Origin: Arthrobacter sp. M4
GTDB taxonomy: Bacteria > Actinomycetota > Actinomycetes > Actinomycetales > Micrococcaceae
Length of the DNA stretch: 64,000 nt
Direction: 5' to 3'
Assembly: GCF_020251205.1 (NCBI RefSeq)
Contig: NZ_JAIWYX010000010.1
Coordinates: 62,001-126,000, forward strand
Below the pieces are notes generated by a model that was given only the letters and a program-made list of their open reading frames with translations, made no database searches and was not told the DNA's origin. Positions 31,508 through 40,590 of the stretch are shown piece by piece (the stretch's first letter is position 1; each line of letters opens with the position of its first letter). Position numbers and translations under genes: made by a program.

Positions 31508-33067
31508 TTGGGAAACCACCAAAGCTCCGACGCCCGGAATGACACAGCACACACGGCCAACACCGCCAAGGTCACAGTCGATCCCGCCTTCGTGGTGGGC
31601 CCGGTCCGCCGCAAGACCTTCGGCGCCTTCGTTGAGCACCTGGGCCGCTGCGTCTACACCGGCATCTTCGAACCCGAGCACCCGAATGCCGACGACGACG
31701 GCTTCCGCACCGACGTGCTTGAACTCACCAGGGAGCTGGGCGTCTCCACAGTCCGCTACCCGGGCGGCAACTTCGTGTCCGGCTATCGCTGGGAAGACGG
31801 CGTAGGACCAGCGGACCAGCGTCCCACCCGGCTGGACCTGGCCTGGCACTCCACGGACCCCAACCTTGTGGGCGTCGACGAGTTCGCCAAGTGGTCCGCG
31901 AAGGCCGGCGTCGAACCCATGATGGCTGTCAACCTCGGAACCCGCGGCACGCAGGAAGCCCTGGATATCCTGGAGTACTGCAACATCAAGGGCGGCACCG
32001 CCCTTTCCGAACAGCGAAAGGCCAATGGCGCCGTCGAACCCCACAGGATCACCATGTGGTGCCTCGGCAACGAAATGGACGGTTTCTGGCAGATCGGCCA
32101 TAAGAAGGGAACCGAGTACGCGCGCCTTGCCGCCGAAACCGCGCGCGCCATGCGCATGATCGACCCCAAGCTGGAACTCGTGGCGTGCGGCAGTTCCGGA
32201 CCAGGCATGCCGACCTTCGGCGAGTGGGAGCGCGTTGTCCTCAGCGAAACCTACGACGTCGTGGACCTGATCTCGGCGCACCAGTACTTCGAGGACCATG
32301 GCGACCTGCAGGAGCACCTGTCGGCGGGATACCGCATGGACCTCTTCATCAAGGACATCGTCTCCCACATCGACCACGTGAAGTCGGTCAAGAAATCCAC
32401 CAAGCAGGTCAACATTTCCTTCGACGAATGGAACGTCTGGCACGCCAGTCGGGCCGAGTCCAAGGTCCCCTCGGGCGACGACTGGCCGGTGGCACCCGCA
32501 CTGTTGGAAGACCGCTACACCGTGGCAGACGCCGTCGTCGTTGGCGACCTGCTGATCACACTGCTGCGCAACACGGACCGCGTCCACTCCGCGAGCCTGG
32601 CGCAGCTGGTCAACGTCATCGCCCCGATCATGACGGAACCCGGCGGCCGCGCCTGGAAGCAGACCACCTTCCACCCGTTCGCGCTCACCTCGCGGCACGC
32701 CGCAGGCACGGTGCTCAACCTCGCCATCGAATCCCCGAGCATCGACGCTGAAAAGACCACGGGCTTCTCGGCGCTGTCCGCCGTCGCAAGCTATGACGCC
32801 GAGTCTGGGGAAGCCGTGGTTTTCGCGGTCAACCGCTCGGCGAGCGAAGCACTCACGCTCGATGCCGCCGTCGGGGGCTTGGGCGCCGCCCGCGTCATCG
32901 AGGCGGTCACCTACTCCAACAAGGACCCGTATTGGCAGGCGACCGCGGATGATTCGACGTCGGTGCTGCCCGCTGAGAATGTCAACGTGAAGCTCGACGG
33001 CGGTCGCCTCACCGCAGAGCTGCCCGCCGTCTCCTGGACGATGATCCGGTTGGCGGTCGAGTCCTAG
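31508..33067 (+). CDS. abfA: Alpha-N-arabinofuranosidase (GH51)
   Basis: Releases L-arabinose from arabino-oligosaccharides. It has 519 residues: a GH51 (beta/alpha)8 barrel with GAFVEHLGRCVYTGIFEPEH at the N-terminus, VRYPGGNFVSGYRWEDG, the acid/base Glu189 in WCLGNEMDG and the nucleophile Glu307 in SFDEWNVW, followed by a C-terminal beta domain. No signal peptide is visible, so it acts inside the cell on imported oligosaccharides. The start is TTG at 31508, after AAGGACC at good spacing. Its promoter shares the araB operator. Confidence 0.95.
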   Translation: MGNHQSSDARNDTAHTANTAKVTVDPAFVVGPVRRKTFGAFVEHLGRCVYTGIFEPEHPNADDDGFRTDVLELTRELGVSTVRYPGGNFVSGYRWEDGVGPADQRPTRLDLAWHSTDPNLVGVDEFAKWSAKAGVEPMMAVNLGTRGTQEALDILEYCNIKGGTALSEQRKANGAVEPHRITMWCLGNEMDGFWQIGHKKGTEYARLAAETARAMRMIDPKLELVACGSSGPGMPTFGEWERVVLSETYDVVDLISAHQYFEDHGDLQEHLSAGYRMDLFIKDIVSHIDHVKSVKKSTKQVNISFDEWNVWHASRAESKVPSGDDWPVAPALLEDRYTVADAVVVGDLLITLLRNTDRVHSASLAQLVNVIAPIMTEPGGRAWKQTTFHPFALTSRHAAGTVLNLAIESPSIDAEKTTGFSALSAVASYDAESGEAVVFAVNRSASEALTLDAAVGGLGAARVIEAVTYSNKDPYWQATADDSTSVLPAENVNVKLDGGRLTAELPAVSWTMIRLAVES

Positions 33068-33109
33068 CCCGAGTCCACGGCCCGACGCCCCGGGGCGGCG
33101 CGCAGTCGA

Positions 33110-33466
33110 TCAGGCGATTGCCTGCGTGCCGCCGTGAAGTCGGGTTCCGGCCCGGCGCTGCAGCTCATCTTGCAACTTAGTCCCGTCCTGGAAGAGCGGA
33201 TAGGGCGAGAACGACGGCGCTGCTGCCTTAGGCTGTGCCGGCGGCTGGGTTTGCGGAGCCTGCGGGACCCGGACGATCTCGACGGAATCCATGTCCAGCA
33301 AACGCCTCCGGCCAGTGGCGGTTTCCTCAATCCAGAACAGCTCCGTGGCGGCGACTTTCTTCACTACGGTTCCGCGGTGGTACAGCCGTCCGTTGTGCCA
33401 GGCCTCGATGGAGTCGCCCAAGGCCAACTCTGCGGATGTGCGGATGGAGTTGTTGGTGGCGGTCAT
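33110..33466 (-). CDS. Small SH3/Tudor-like hypothetical protein, paralogue 3
   Basis: A 118-residue protein. The core (LALGDSIEAWHNGRLYHRG, then LFWIEETATGRRRLLDMD) matches the two other small proteins at 5972-6250 and 20151-20333. It is followed by a proline/glutamine-rich linker (QTQPPAQPKAAAP) and a basic C-terminus (LQRRAGTRLHGG). The ATG at 33464-33466 follows GAGGGG; an upstream in-frame GTG at 33496 is less likely. It is convergent with abfA. Function unknown; the linker and tail are unique to this copy. Confidence 0.68.
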   Translation of the reverse strand: MTATNNSIRTSAELALGDSIEAWHNGRLYHRGTVVKKVAATELFWIEETATGRRRLLDMDSVEIVRVPQAPQTQPPAQPKAAAPSFSPYPLFQDGTKLQDELQRRAGTRLHGGTQAIA

Positions 33467-33632
33467 ATCGGATCCCCTCAGCGTGCTTTGCCTCACGGTC
33501 CTCAGTCAACACGCAGCATGTTGCAGGGGCGTTGCGCATCGATGATCTCCGTGTGACAGGCCCGGAATGTCGCCTCGGAATTGATCAGGAATCAAGAAGC
33601 GCAGGTTCGCAGGCGTTCCTAGGATTATCGAC

Positions 33633-34043
33633 ATGGACATCACAATTCACACCACAGTTCTTCCGCACACGGACCCTGAGGCTTCCCTTGCCTTCTACCG
33701 CGACATTCTGGAATTCGAGGTCCGCACCGATTTCGGACAAGGGAACATGCGCTGGATCACGGTAGGCCCGGCCGGCCAGCCCGACATCTCCATCCTCCTC
33801 GCACCGCCCGCCGCCGACCCTGGGATTACCCAAGACGAGCGCCGCACCATCACGGAGATGATGGCGAAGGGCACCTACGGTTGGATCCTCTTGGCCACTC
33901 GCGACCTCGACGGTACCTTTGAGAAGATACAGGCCAGTGACGCCGAGGTGGTCCAGGAGCCCACCGAGCAGCCGTACGGTATGCGTGACTGCGCATTCCG
34001 CGACCCTGCAGGCAACATGGTCCGCATCCAAGAGCTTCGCTGA
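33633..34043 (+). CDS. VOC family protein (glyoxalase/bleomycin-resistance fold)
   Basis: A 136-residue single VOC domain. It begins DITIHTTVLPHTDPEASLAFYRDIL and ends DCAFRDPAGNMVRIQEL, the typical metal-edge strands. Members include small dioxygenases, isomerases and antibiotic-binding proteins, and no specific activity can be read. The AraC-type gene starts 48 nt downstream, and VOC/AraC pairs of this kind are common in actinobacteria, suggesting co-transcription. The ATG is at 33633 with AGGATT upstream. Confidence 0.85.
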   Translation: MDITIHTTVLPHTDPEASLAFYRDILEFEVRTDFGQGNMRWITVGPAGQPDISILLAPPAADPGITQDERRTITEMMAKGTYGWILLATRDLDGTFEKIQASDAEVVQEPTEQPYGMRDCAFRDPAGNMVRIQELR

Positions 34044-34091
34044 GCCGTCAATTACCGGCAGTTAGCGGAGCCAAGGCTAAGGAGTACTCGG

Positions 34092-34559
34092 ATGTGCCAC
34101 CCCTCGATGGGGCAAGCTGACATCGCGGCGGCGCAGCGCCTGAGCGACCTCGCGCGCCTGCGCCGCGTCCGCGACAGGATGGATCGCGAGTACGCACAGC
34201 CGCTGAACGTTGAGGAGCTGGCCCGCGGCGTGAACATGTCCGCGGGGCACCTCAGCCGTCAGTTCAAGCTCGCCTATGGCGAGTCGCCGTATGCCTACTT
34301 GATGACGAGGCGGATTGAGCGGGCGACGGCGCTTTTGCGCCGCGGCGAGCTGAGCGTCACCGAAGTCTGTTTCGCCGTCGGCTGCTCGTCGTTGGGCACT
34401 TTCAGCACACGCTTCACCGAACTGATGGGCATGTCGCCCAGCGCCTACCGCCGTCAGGCGATGGGTGCTGTGGCGGGCATGCCGTCCTGTGTGGAGAAAC
34501 AGGTGACAAGGCCGCTCAGGAACCAGGAAGCCCCGGTCGCTGAGCCGTTGCCGGTATAG
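34092..34559 (+). CDS. AraC family transcriptional regulator (DNA-binding domain only)
   Basis: A 155-residue regulator consisting almost only of the AraC/XylS double helix-turn-helix. Helix 1 is in VEELARGVNMSAGHLSRQFKLAYGESPYAYL and helix 2 in SVTEVCFAVGCSSLGTFSTRFTELMGMSPSAYRR. There is no separate sensor domain, so the effector mode is unknown. The ATG at 34092 follows AAGGAG. It presumably controls the adjacent VOC gene. Confidence 0.88.
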   Translation: MCHPSMGQADIAAAQRLSDLARLRRVRDRMDREYAQPLNVEELARGVNMSAGHLSRQFKLAYGESPYAYLMTRRIERATALLRRGELSVTEVCFAVGCSSLGTFSTRFTELMGMSPSAYRRQAMGAVAGMPSCVEKQVTRPLRNQEAPVAEPLPV

Positions 34560-34617
34560 ACGGCCGCGGTTCCTCCAATCTGCAACGATGTATTCAACGC
34601 AGTAGGAGGAAACGCAG

Positions 34618-35622
34618 ATGGCCGTCACCATGAACGATGTTGCCCGGGCAGCAGGGGTGTCCCTGAAAACGGTGTCCAACGTCATCAACAACTATGAGTT
34701 CATTCGGCCAGCCACCAAGCAGAAGGTCCTGGAGGCCATCGCCGAACTCGGCTATGAAGCCAACCTGACGGCCCGGAGCCTGCGCTCGGGGAAAACGAAC
34801 ATGCTTGGCCTGGTCCTCTCTGATCTGTCCGTTCCCTACTACGCCGAACTCGCCTCGGACATCATGAAGGCGGCGTCCAACCGCGGCTACCGCGTCCTCG
34901 TTGAGCAGTCAGCCAACCAGGCCGAGCACGAGCGTGCGGCCCTCCAAGGCCAGTTCCGCAACCTCACGGATGGGCTGTTCTTTATCCCCTTGGCCCTCGG
35001 CGGCGATGACATCATCGCGGCGGCCGGTAAGAAGCCTCTGGTCCTGCTGGGTGAATTCGTGGAAGACCCAAGGCTGGACATGGTACTGATCCAAAACCAG
35101 GACGCCGCGGCCGCGGTGACGGCCCACCTGCTCGGTTCGGGTCGCCGTCGAATCGCCGTACTGGGAGCGAACGACGGCGACACGACCGGGAGCAACGGCC
35201 TGCGCCTGATCGGTTATCGCCACGCGCTGAAGGCGAACGGCGTGGAGTACGACCCCGCCTTGGTCATCCCCTGTGGGTGGCGGCGCGACGGCGGCGCCGA
35301 AGCCGTCTCGCGCTTGCTGGCCAGCGGCGTTGAATTCGACGCCGTGTTTGGCCTCAACGACGTCGTCGCCCTGGGCGCGCTGCACGAGCTGCTGGTCCGC
35401 GGCTATTCGGTTCCCGACGACGTCGCGGTCGCCGGGTTCGACGACATCGATGAGGCGCGCTTCGCGTCGCCGTCGCTCACCACCGTGTCCCCGGGCCGAA
35501 CGGAGATCGCGCAACGCGCAGTTGACCTGCTCATTGACCGGGTGGAAGGCAAAGGCGAGCGTGCCGACGTCGAACAACCCCGCGCGGAATACGCCCTCCG
35601 CATCCGCCAGTCGGCCCCTTGA
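34618..35622 (+). CDS. LacI family transcriptional regulator, candidate arabinose repressor
   Basis: A 334-residue protein. The N-terminal LacI helix-turn-helix (TMNDVARAAGVSLKTVSNVIN) and hinge (ARSLRSGKTNMLGLV) precede a periplasmic-binding-protein-like sensor (GLVLSDLSVPYYAELASDIM, GLNDVVALGALHELL, VAGFDDIDEARFASPSLTTV). The ATG at 34618 follows AGGAGG. It is the only LacI protein in the window, and both araB and abfA promoters carry AGCGCTAACA sites of the LacI type. Binding L-arabinose or a related sugar is an inference. No matching operator was seen before its own gene. Confidence 0.9.
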   Translation: MAVTMNDVARAAGVSLKTVSNVINNYEFIRPATKQKVLEAIAELGYEANLTARSLRSGKTNMLGLVLSDLSVPYYAELASDIMKAASNRGYRVLVEQSANQAEHERAALQGQFRNLTDGLFFIPLALGGDDIIAAAGKKPLVLLGEFVEDPRLDMVLIQNQDAAAAVTAHLLGSGRRRIAVLGANDGDTTGSNGLRLIGYRHALKANGVEYDPALVIPCGWRRDGGAEAVSRLLASGVEFDAVFGLNDVVALGALHELLVRGYSVPDDVAVAGFDDIDEARFASPSLTTVSPGRTEIAQRAVDLLIDRVEGKGERADVEQPRAEYALRIRQSAP

Positions 35623-35639
35623 GCGGAGCTACTCGAGGC

Positions 35640-36353
35640 TTAGTGCTGGCCTAGCGAGCCTCCGGTGGGCGGGACGGGAGGGATGATGCCCGGCGCAGGA
35701 CTCGGTTTGCTCTCGGCTTCGCGCTCGGCCGCACTTTGGGTATCGCTCGCAGCTGTCTCATCCGAGTCGCCTTCAAAATCTGCGAGTTCGTTCGTTTGAT
35801 CGAATGGTCGGCCGATCCTGTCGGGCTTTTGGCCCGCTGCGTCGCTGGCAGTGGTTTCGCTGCCAAGTGTGTCGCCGCCGACACCGGACGTGACACTGCC
35901 GCCCTGAATCGTACCGCGCCAAGCACCGGTTTCGTAGCCCTCGTCCTCGATGAATTCCTTGAACCGCTTGAGATCCGCTTCCGCCTGATTCTCGATCAGG
36001 TGGAGTTTGTCAGCGGCGTTCTCCAGCAGGCCCTCGGGATCGTATTCCAGGACAAGTTGGATGGCTGTTTGTCCGTTTCCGGCATCCTCGAACAGCACAG
36101 ATCCCGCATTTCGGGCACCTTCCGTGGCTTCCCAAGCAATCTTGCGGTCAGGAAGCTGCTCTACGATCCTCGCGTCCCAGCTGCGCTTCATGCCCGCAAT
36201 TTCGGCGACCCAGTGGAGCCGATCGTCACTGAGCTGGCGCACGCTCTCCACACCGCCCATGAAGTGCGGGAAGTCCTCGAACTGCGTCCATTGGTTGTAG
36301 GCCGTCTTTACGGGAACGTCCACTAGTACGCGCTTTTCAATTGTTGTGGTCAT
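35640..36353 (-). CDS. SRPBCC family protein with an acidic, disordered C-terminal half
   Basis: A 237-residue protein. Residues about 1-140 form an SRPBCC (START/polyketide cyclase-like) domain: TTTIEKRVLVDVPVKTAYNQW, FPHFMGGVESVRQLSDDRLHWV, KIAWEATEGARNAGSVLFED. The second half is rich in Gly, Ser, Asp, Glu and Pro, with no predicted fold, and ends IPPVPPTGGSLGQH. The ATG at 36351-36353 follows AAGGGAGAC; an upstream in-frame codon at 36392 is less likely. Ligand unknown; such domains bind lipids or hydrophobic small molecules. It is convergent with the lacI gene. Confidence 0.8.
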   Translation of the reverse strand: MTTTIEKRVLVDVPVKTAYNQWTQFEDFPHFMGGVESVRQLSDDRLHWVAEIAGMKRSWDARIVEQLPDRKIAWEATEGARNAGSVLFEDAGNGQTAIQLVLEYDPEGLLENAADKLHLIENQAEADLKRFKEFIEDEGYETGAWRGTIQGGSVTSGVGGDTLGSETTASDAAGQKPDRIGRPFDQTNELADFEGDSDETAASDTQSAAEREAESKPSPAPGIIPPVPPTGGSLGQH

Positions 36354-36487
36354 CGTGTCTCCCTTAGAAAATTGCCCCCATCCTGACGACATAATCCAAA
36401 ATCATCAGTATGCTTACATTATCGAGTTGAGGTCACGGGTGACTAGGGGGAAAGGGCTGGCTAGGGCGAATCGCCACAGCCAGCCCT

Positions 36488-36565
36488 AACGTTTGCTGGC
36501 ACGACGTTTGCCGGCCCTAACGTTTGCCGGTACGACCTTTGCCGGCACGACGTTTGCTGCATGCG
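36488..36565. repeat. Five imperfect 15/16-bp tandem repeats upstream of the dedA gene
   Basis: Alternating 16- and 15-bp units at 36488-36503, 36504-36518, 36519-36534, 36535-36549 and 36550-36565, based on ACGTTTGCCGGCACG. They lie in the 320-nt gap between the SRPBCC and dedA genes; no gene is supported there. Confidence 0.75.
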
Positions 36566-36673
36566 AACGCCACGTCACGGGAGGCGGATCGGTTTCAGTT
36601 CCTCGAAGTGGTCGCCGGGTCCAAGGGAGTGATGGACCTGTAGGCGCGCAGCCGAATCTGCCACACTCAACGC

Positions 36674-37285
36674 ATGCAATCGCTCTTCGACGGTCTCACC
36701 CACGCCAGTCCGTTGGTTATTGTGTGCATCGTCTTCGCGCTGGTGTTTGCCGAAGATGCCCTTTTCATCGGCTTTGTCATCCCAGGCGAGACTGCCGCCG
36801 TCGTGGGTGGAGTGATAGCGAGCCGCGGCACGCTGCCGCTCTGGCTGATCATCGCGGTGGTTGTGGTTGCTGCCATTGTGGGTGACATGGTGGGGTACGA
36901 AATTGGCAAGCACGTTGGGCCGAGCATTATGCGCCTGAAAATCCTGGACAAACGCAGGGCCCAATTGGAGAGGGCAGAGGATTTCCTGGCCCGGAGGGGC
37001 GGCCTGGCTGTCTTCCTAGGCCGGTTTACCGCGTTCTTCCGCGCCGTGATGCCTGCGCTCGCCGGGCTGAGTCGCATGCCGTACCGGCGCTTCGCCCTAT
37101 GGAACTTCACCGGCGGCATCATATGGGGCGCGCTGTTTGTCTGCCTCGGGTTCGTTGCCGGCAACTCGTATGAAGAGCTGGCCCGCACGGTAGGGCGCGG
37201 CGCGGCCGTGGCGGTTGCCGCCGTCGCCGTTGTCCTTCTGGCCATTTGGCAGGTGCGCAAGCACAGGCGGGAAGCGCGGCGGTAG
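36674..37285 (+). CDS. DedA family integral membrane protein
   Basis: A 203-residue multi-pass membrane protein of the DedA/VTT (SNARE-associated) superfamily, implicated in lipid scrambling/undecaprenyl-phosphate flipping and membrane homeostasis. The family motif appears as EDALFIGFVIPGETAAVVGG, with GDMVGYEIGKHVG, FLGRFTAFFRAVMPALAGLSRM and FALWNFTGGIIWGALFVCLGF. A final helix is followed by a basic tail (RKHRREARR). The ATG is at 36674. The function of this copy is not defined by its neighbours. Confidence 0.9.
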   Translation: MQSLFDGLTHASPLVIVCIVFALVFAEDALFIGFVIPGETAAVVGGVIASRGTLPLWLIIAVVVVAAIVGDMVGYEIGKHVGPSIMRLKILDKRRAQLERAEDFLARRGGLAVFLGRFTAFFRAVMPALAGLSRMPYRRFALWNFTGGIIWGALFVCLGFVAGNSYEELARTVGRGAAVAVAAVAVVLLAIWQVRKHRREARR

Positions 37286-37313
37286 GCGTGGGCAGCAGGC
37301 CTTCGCTAAGGAA

Positions 37314-37484
37314 ATGGTGAGCGTTGCCCGAGCCTGCGCTTCAATCGCTCATTACGACCGGCTTTTGGCCGCGTTGGCCGCGTGGCGTGCAACCGCAACT
37401 GCAATTGCGCAGGGCTACACCCCGGATTCCGAGCTCACCTGGTTGGATGAGCCCGAGCCTGTAGCTGATGCTCGCGAAGCATGA
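37314..37484 (+). CDS. Small hypothetical protein
   Basis: A 56-residue frame (YDRLLAALAAWRATATAIAQ, then ELTWLDEPEPV). The amphipathic helix and acidic tail look protein-like. AAGGA lies immediately before the ATG at 37314, and a GTG at 37317 would have slightly better spacing. It sits 28 nt after the dedA gene on the same strand and ends 28 nt before the convergent oxidase gene. It is not recognised; support is modest. Confidence 0.4.
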   Translation: MVSVARACASIAHYDRLLAALAAWRATATAIAQGYTPDSELTWLDEPEPVADAREA

Positions 37485-37512
37485 GCCCGGCGTTGCCACT
37501 GGGTCGTAGTAG

Positions 37513-40506
37513 TCATTGTTTTCCTTCAGATCTGGGGACTCGGCGAGTCTGTGTTGCGGGGACATTGCTGAGGGGATCCAGGAGTTCTGCCAGGTGCAGG
37601 CTCCTGCGCCCGGGTTCGAGTTGTTTGACCTGCATCGCACAGCTAAAGCCGTCGGCCAGGACTGGAGTATCCGCTGCTGTCTGCGCGAGGGCCGGCGCCA
37701 AGGCCTGCTGGGCAACCTTCATGGAGATGTTGTAGTGGTTCGCTTCGAAGCCGAAGTTCCCGGCCACTCCGCAGCACCCGGTGGCTTCGTTGACGTTTGC
37801 GACGCCCAGGGCGGCCAAGGCCTTGCGCTGTACAGTGGCGCCGAAGGTTGAGTATTCGTGGCAGTGGGTCTGCACGGTCACGGCCGAGGGCACTGCGGGA
37901 GGTTCCCAGCCGCCGTCGAGCCATCCTTTGACAGCCTCCGCGAAACTCTGGATCCGGGTCGAAACGCGCTCGGCGGCTTCCGTGCCCAGCAGTTCGGGGC
38001 CGTCCTTCTTCAGAGCCGCCGCGCAACTAGGCTCGATGACAACGATCGGCGCGTCGCCGCCGTCGTCGAGTTTCTCCACGGCCTTGGCCATCATCGTCTT
38101 GGCGGTGTCCAGCTGGCCCGTTGAAATCCAGGTCAGGCCACAGCAGGCATCGCTCTCGCAGGCGACCTGTCGGCCCGTGTTTTCGACGACGCGCGCGGCT
38201 GCGCCCGCTACTTCCGGGCGGAAACCCTTGGTGAAGGAATCGACGAAAAGGACAACGTCAGCAGCCGCGGGCGCCTTTTTGAACGTGGCGAGCTCCCGCC
38301 GGAGCATCTTTCGTGACGCGAACCGCGGCATGGCCCGCTGGGTGGTGAGCCCGCCCGCCGCCGCGATGACTTTGCCCAGCGGGCTTCCCATAACGGCGTT
38401 GACCAGGGGGCTAATGCGAGTGGTGAGCTTCAGCCAGCGTGGCAACCATCCGAGGGAGAAGTGCGACATCGGCCGCATTTTGCCCTCGTAGTAATGGGAA
38501 AAGAACTCCGACTTGTAGGTGGCCATGTCCACACCCGTGGGGCAGTCGTTGGAGCACGCCTTACAGGCCAGGCACAGGTCCAAGACTTCGCGGACGTCCT
38601 CCGACTTCCAGCCTTCGTCGATGGTCTTTGCACCCCGGACCATGTCCTGGAGTGCCCTAGACCGGCCGCGCGTAGAGTCCTTCTCGTCGCCGGTCGCCCG
38701 GAAACTGGGGCACATCACCCCGCCGGAATCGGAGCGGCACCGGCCGACCCCAATGCAGGCCTGGACAGCGTGCACCCAAGGATCGATGCCAGACCCACTG
38801 CCCTCCTTGGGCCGGAGCTCGAAGTGGGTTCGCCACTCGCGGTCCGGGACGCCGTCGAGGGCGAGATTGGCGTCGATCGGTTCAGCTTCGGTGATGGAGC
38901 CCGGGTTGAGGATCCCGGCACCGTCCCACAATCTCCGGTAGGCCCCGAAAGCGGCCAGCATGGTGGGGGAGTACATCACGGGAAGGAACTCTGAGCGGGC
39001 GCGCCCATCGCCGTGCTCGCCGGACAGCGAACCGCCGTGGCGCACCACAAGCTCCGCGGCAGCTTGGGTGAAGCGGCGGAACACGCTGCGGCCTTGTTCG
39101 CTGCGCAGGTCGTAGGTGATGCGGATGTGCATGCACCCTGCGCCGAAGTGCCCGTACATGATTCCGGTCAGCCCATACTCGGCCAGCAGCTTGCGGAAAT
39201 CGGCCAGGTAGGCCGCCAGGTTCTGCGGAGCGACGGCTGAGTCCTCCCAGCCCGGCTGGGATTCGCCGCCGCCTGCAGGCCTGGACGACAGGCCCGCACC
39301 GTCTTCGCGAACACTCCATAGCGTTGCCCGTTCCGTAGCGTCCGGGACCGCCCGACCGTCAACCAGCCGACCGCTCGCGGCGAGCCGCTCCAACAGCCGG
39401 TTTGCCTCCCGGTGGACCTCTTCCGGATTGTCGCCGTCGAGGTCCACGTACAGGAAGGCCCTGCCTTCCGGGAGCCCCAGCACGGAATCATTCCCGCGGC
39501 GGAGCCGCATGGTGTCCACGATGGCCTCATCGATTCCCTCGACAGCTGCCGGTGAGAACTCAAGGATCGTCTCGATATCCCTGGCGGCGTCCACTACGTC
39601 TGCGTAGCCGAGGCAGACCAGCAGGGCGCTGGGCGCCTTCGGCACCAGCTTCATCCGGGCCCGTACGACGACGGCGCAGGTTCCCTCCGTGCCGACCAGC
39701 GCCCGGGCCACGTTCAGCCCGTTCTCCGGCAGCAGGTTGGCCAAGTGGTAACCCGAGACCTGGCGCTGGATGCGGCCAAGTTCCAAACGAAAAGCCGCGA
39801 GGTTGTCCTGGGCGAGCTTCTTCAGGTCTTCGCCGAGTTCGAAGGCCCGTGACACCGAGAAGGCGTCGGCCGCATCGGTAGCCCTCAGGCCGCCGTCGAA
39901 CGCGGTGAGCCGGGCGCCGTCTGAGGTGATGACGTCGATCTCATGCACATGATCCGAGGTGCGGCCGTACCGGACGGAGTGGTTGCCGCACGCGTCGTTG
40001 CCGATCGCGCCGCCGATGGTGGCGCGGTTCTTCGACGACGGGTCCGGCGCGAAAGTCAGGGTCCCGCCGGTGGCGCGCTCAGTTTCGCGGGTGAGCTGGG
40101 AAAGCACGACGCCGGCCTCGACGTCGGCGGTTTCGGTGTCCTTGTGGATGGCCAGGATCCGGTTCATGTGGCGGGAGAAGTCCAGGACGATGCCCGGGCC
40201 GATCGCGTTTCCGGCCATGGACGTCCCCCCGCCCCGGCTGACCACGGGAGTGCCCGTCTCCCTGCACACAGCCAGTACAGCCACGACGTCGTCCGCGCTG
40301 CGGGGAAACACCACCGCCAGGGGCGGGACCCGATAATTTGACGCATCGTAGGAGTACGTGGCCACCCGGTGACCCGATGCCTCCGCAGGCACACCCGCGG
40401 CCAGAAGCTTGGCCAGGACTTCCGCGCGGTGCGGCGTCTTTTCAGGGGAACGGGACGGTTCGCGTCCCTTTCCGTTTCCGGGCGTGGTGAGGACATCGTG
40501 GGGCAT
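37513..40506 (-). CDS. FAD-binding and iron-sulfur D-2-hydroxyacid dehydrogenase (GlcD-GlcF-like fusion)
   Basis: A 997-residue protein. Order: a PCMH-type FAD domain (PVVSRGGGTSMAGNAIGPGIV, IGGAIGNDACGNHSVRYG), an FAD-oxidase C-terminal domain (MYGHFGAGCMHIR, GSLSGEHGDGRARSEFL), a ferredoxin-like region (ACIGVGRCR, CLACKACSNDCPTGVDM), then two CCG cysteine-rich domains (SDACCGLTWI, EATGCCGVAGNFG). Such fusions are quinone-linked D-lactate, D-2-hydroxyglutarate or glycolate dehydrogenases. The ATG at 40504-40506 follows TAGGAAAACC; an upstream codon at 40557 is less likely. It follows the HAD gene by 84 nt. Substrate unproven. Confidence 0.9.
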   Translation of the reverse strand: MPHDVLTTPGNGKGREPSRSPEKTPHRAEVLAKLLAAGVPAEASGHRVATYSYDASNYRVPPLAVVFPRSADDVVAVLAVCRETGTPVVSRGGGTSMAGNAIGPGIVLDFSRHMNRILAIHKDTETADVEAGVVLSQLTRETERATGGTLTFAPDPSSKNRATIGGAIGNDACGNHSVRYGRTSDHVHEIDVITSDGARLTAFDGGLRATDAADAFSVSRAFELGEDLKKLAQDNLAAFRLELGRIQRQVSGYHLANLLPENGLNVARALVGTEGTCAVVVRARMKLVPKAPSALLVCLGYADVVDAARDIETILEFSPAAVEGIDEAIVDTMRLRRGNDSVLGLPEGRAFLYVDLDGDNPEEVHREANRLLERLAASGRLVDGRAVPDATERATLWSVREDGAGLSSRPAGGGESQPGWEDSAVAPQNLAAYLADFRKLLAEYGLTGIMYGHFGAGCMHIRITYDLRSEQGRSVFRRFTQAAAELVVRHGGSLSGEHGDGRARSEFLPVMYSPTMLAAFGAYRRLWDGAGILNPGSITEAEPIDANLALDGVPDREWRTHFELRPKEGSGSGIDPWVHAVQACIGVGRCRSDSGGVMCPSFRATGDEKDSTRGRSRALQDMVRGAKTIDEGWKSEDVREVLDLCLACKACSNDCPTGVDMATYKSEFFSHYYEGKMRPMSHFSLGWLPRWLKLTTRISPLVNAVMGSPLGKVIAAAGGLTTQRAMPRFASRKMLRRELATFKKAPAAADVVLFVDSFTKGFRPEVAGAAARVVENTGRQVACESDACCGLTWISTGQLDTAKTMMAKAVEKLDDGGDAPIVVIEPSCAAALKKDGPELLGTEAAERVSTRIQSFAEAVKGWLDGGWEPPAVPSAVTVQTHCHEYSTFGATVQRKALAALGVANVNEATGCCGVAGNFGFEANHYNISMKVAQQALAPALAQTAADTPVLADGFSCAMQVKQLEPGRRSLHLAELLDPLSNVPATQTRRVPRSEGKQ

Positions 40507-40590
40507 GGTTTTCCTAGACTGCGGCTGCGGCCGGCACTGCTCCGACGACGGCAGCAACTGCCGACGCCGCTTAGCGGGGCTGGTCGGAAG

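Noticed and set aside
36493..36885. Plus-strand frame starting with FAGTT repeats upstream of dedA
   Set aside because: It overlaps the dedA start out of frame and its repeats derive from the 15/16-bp tandem DNA repeat; no Shine-Dalgarno.
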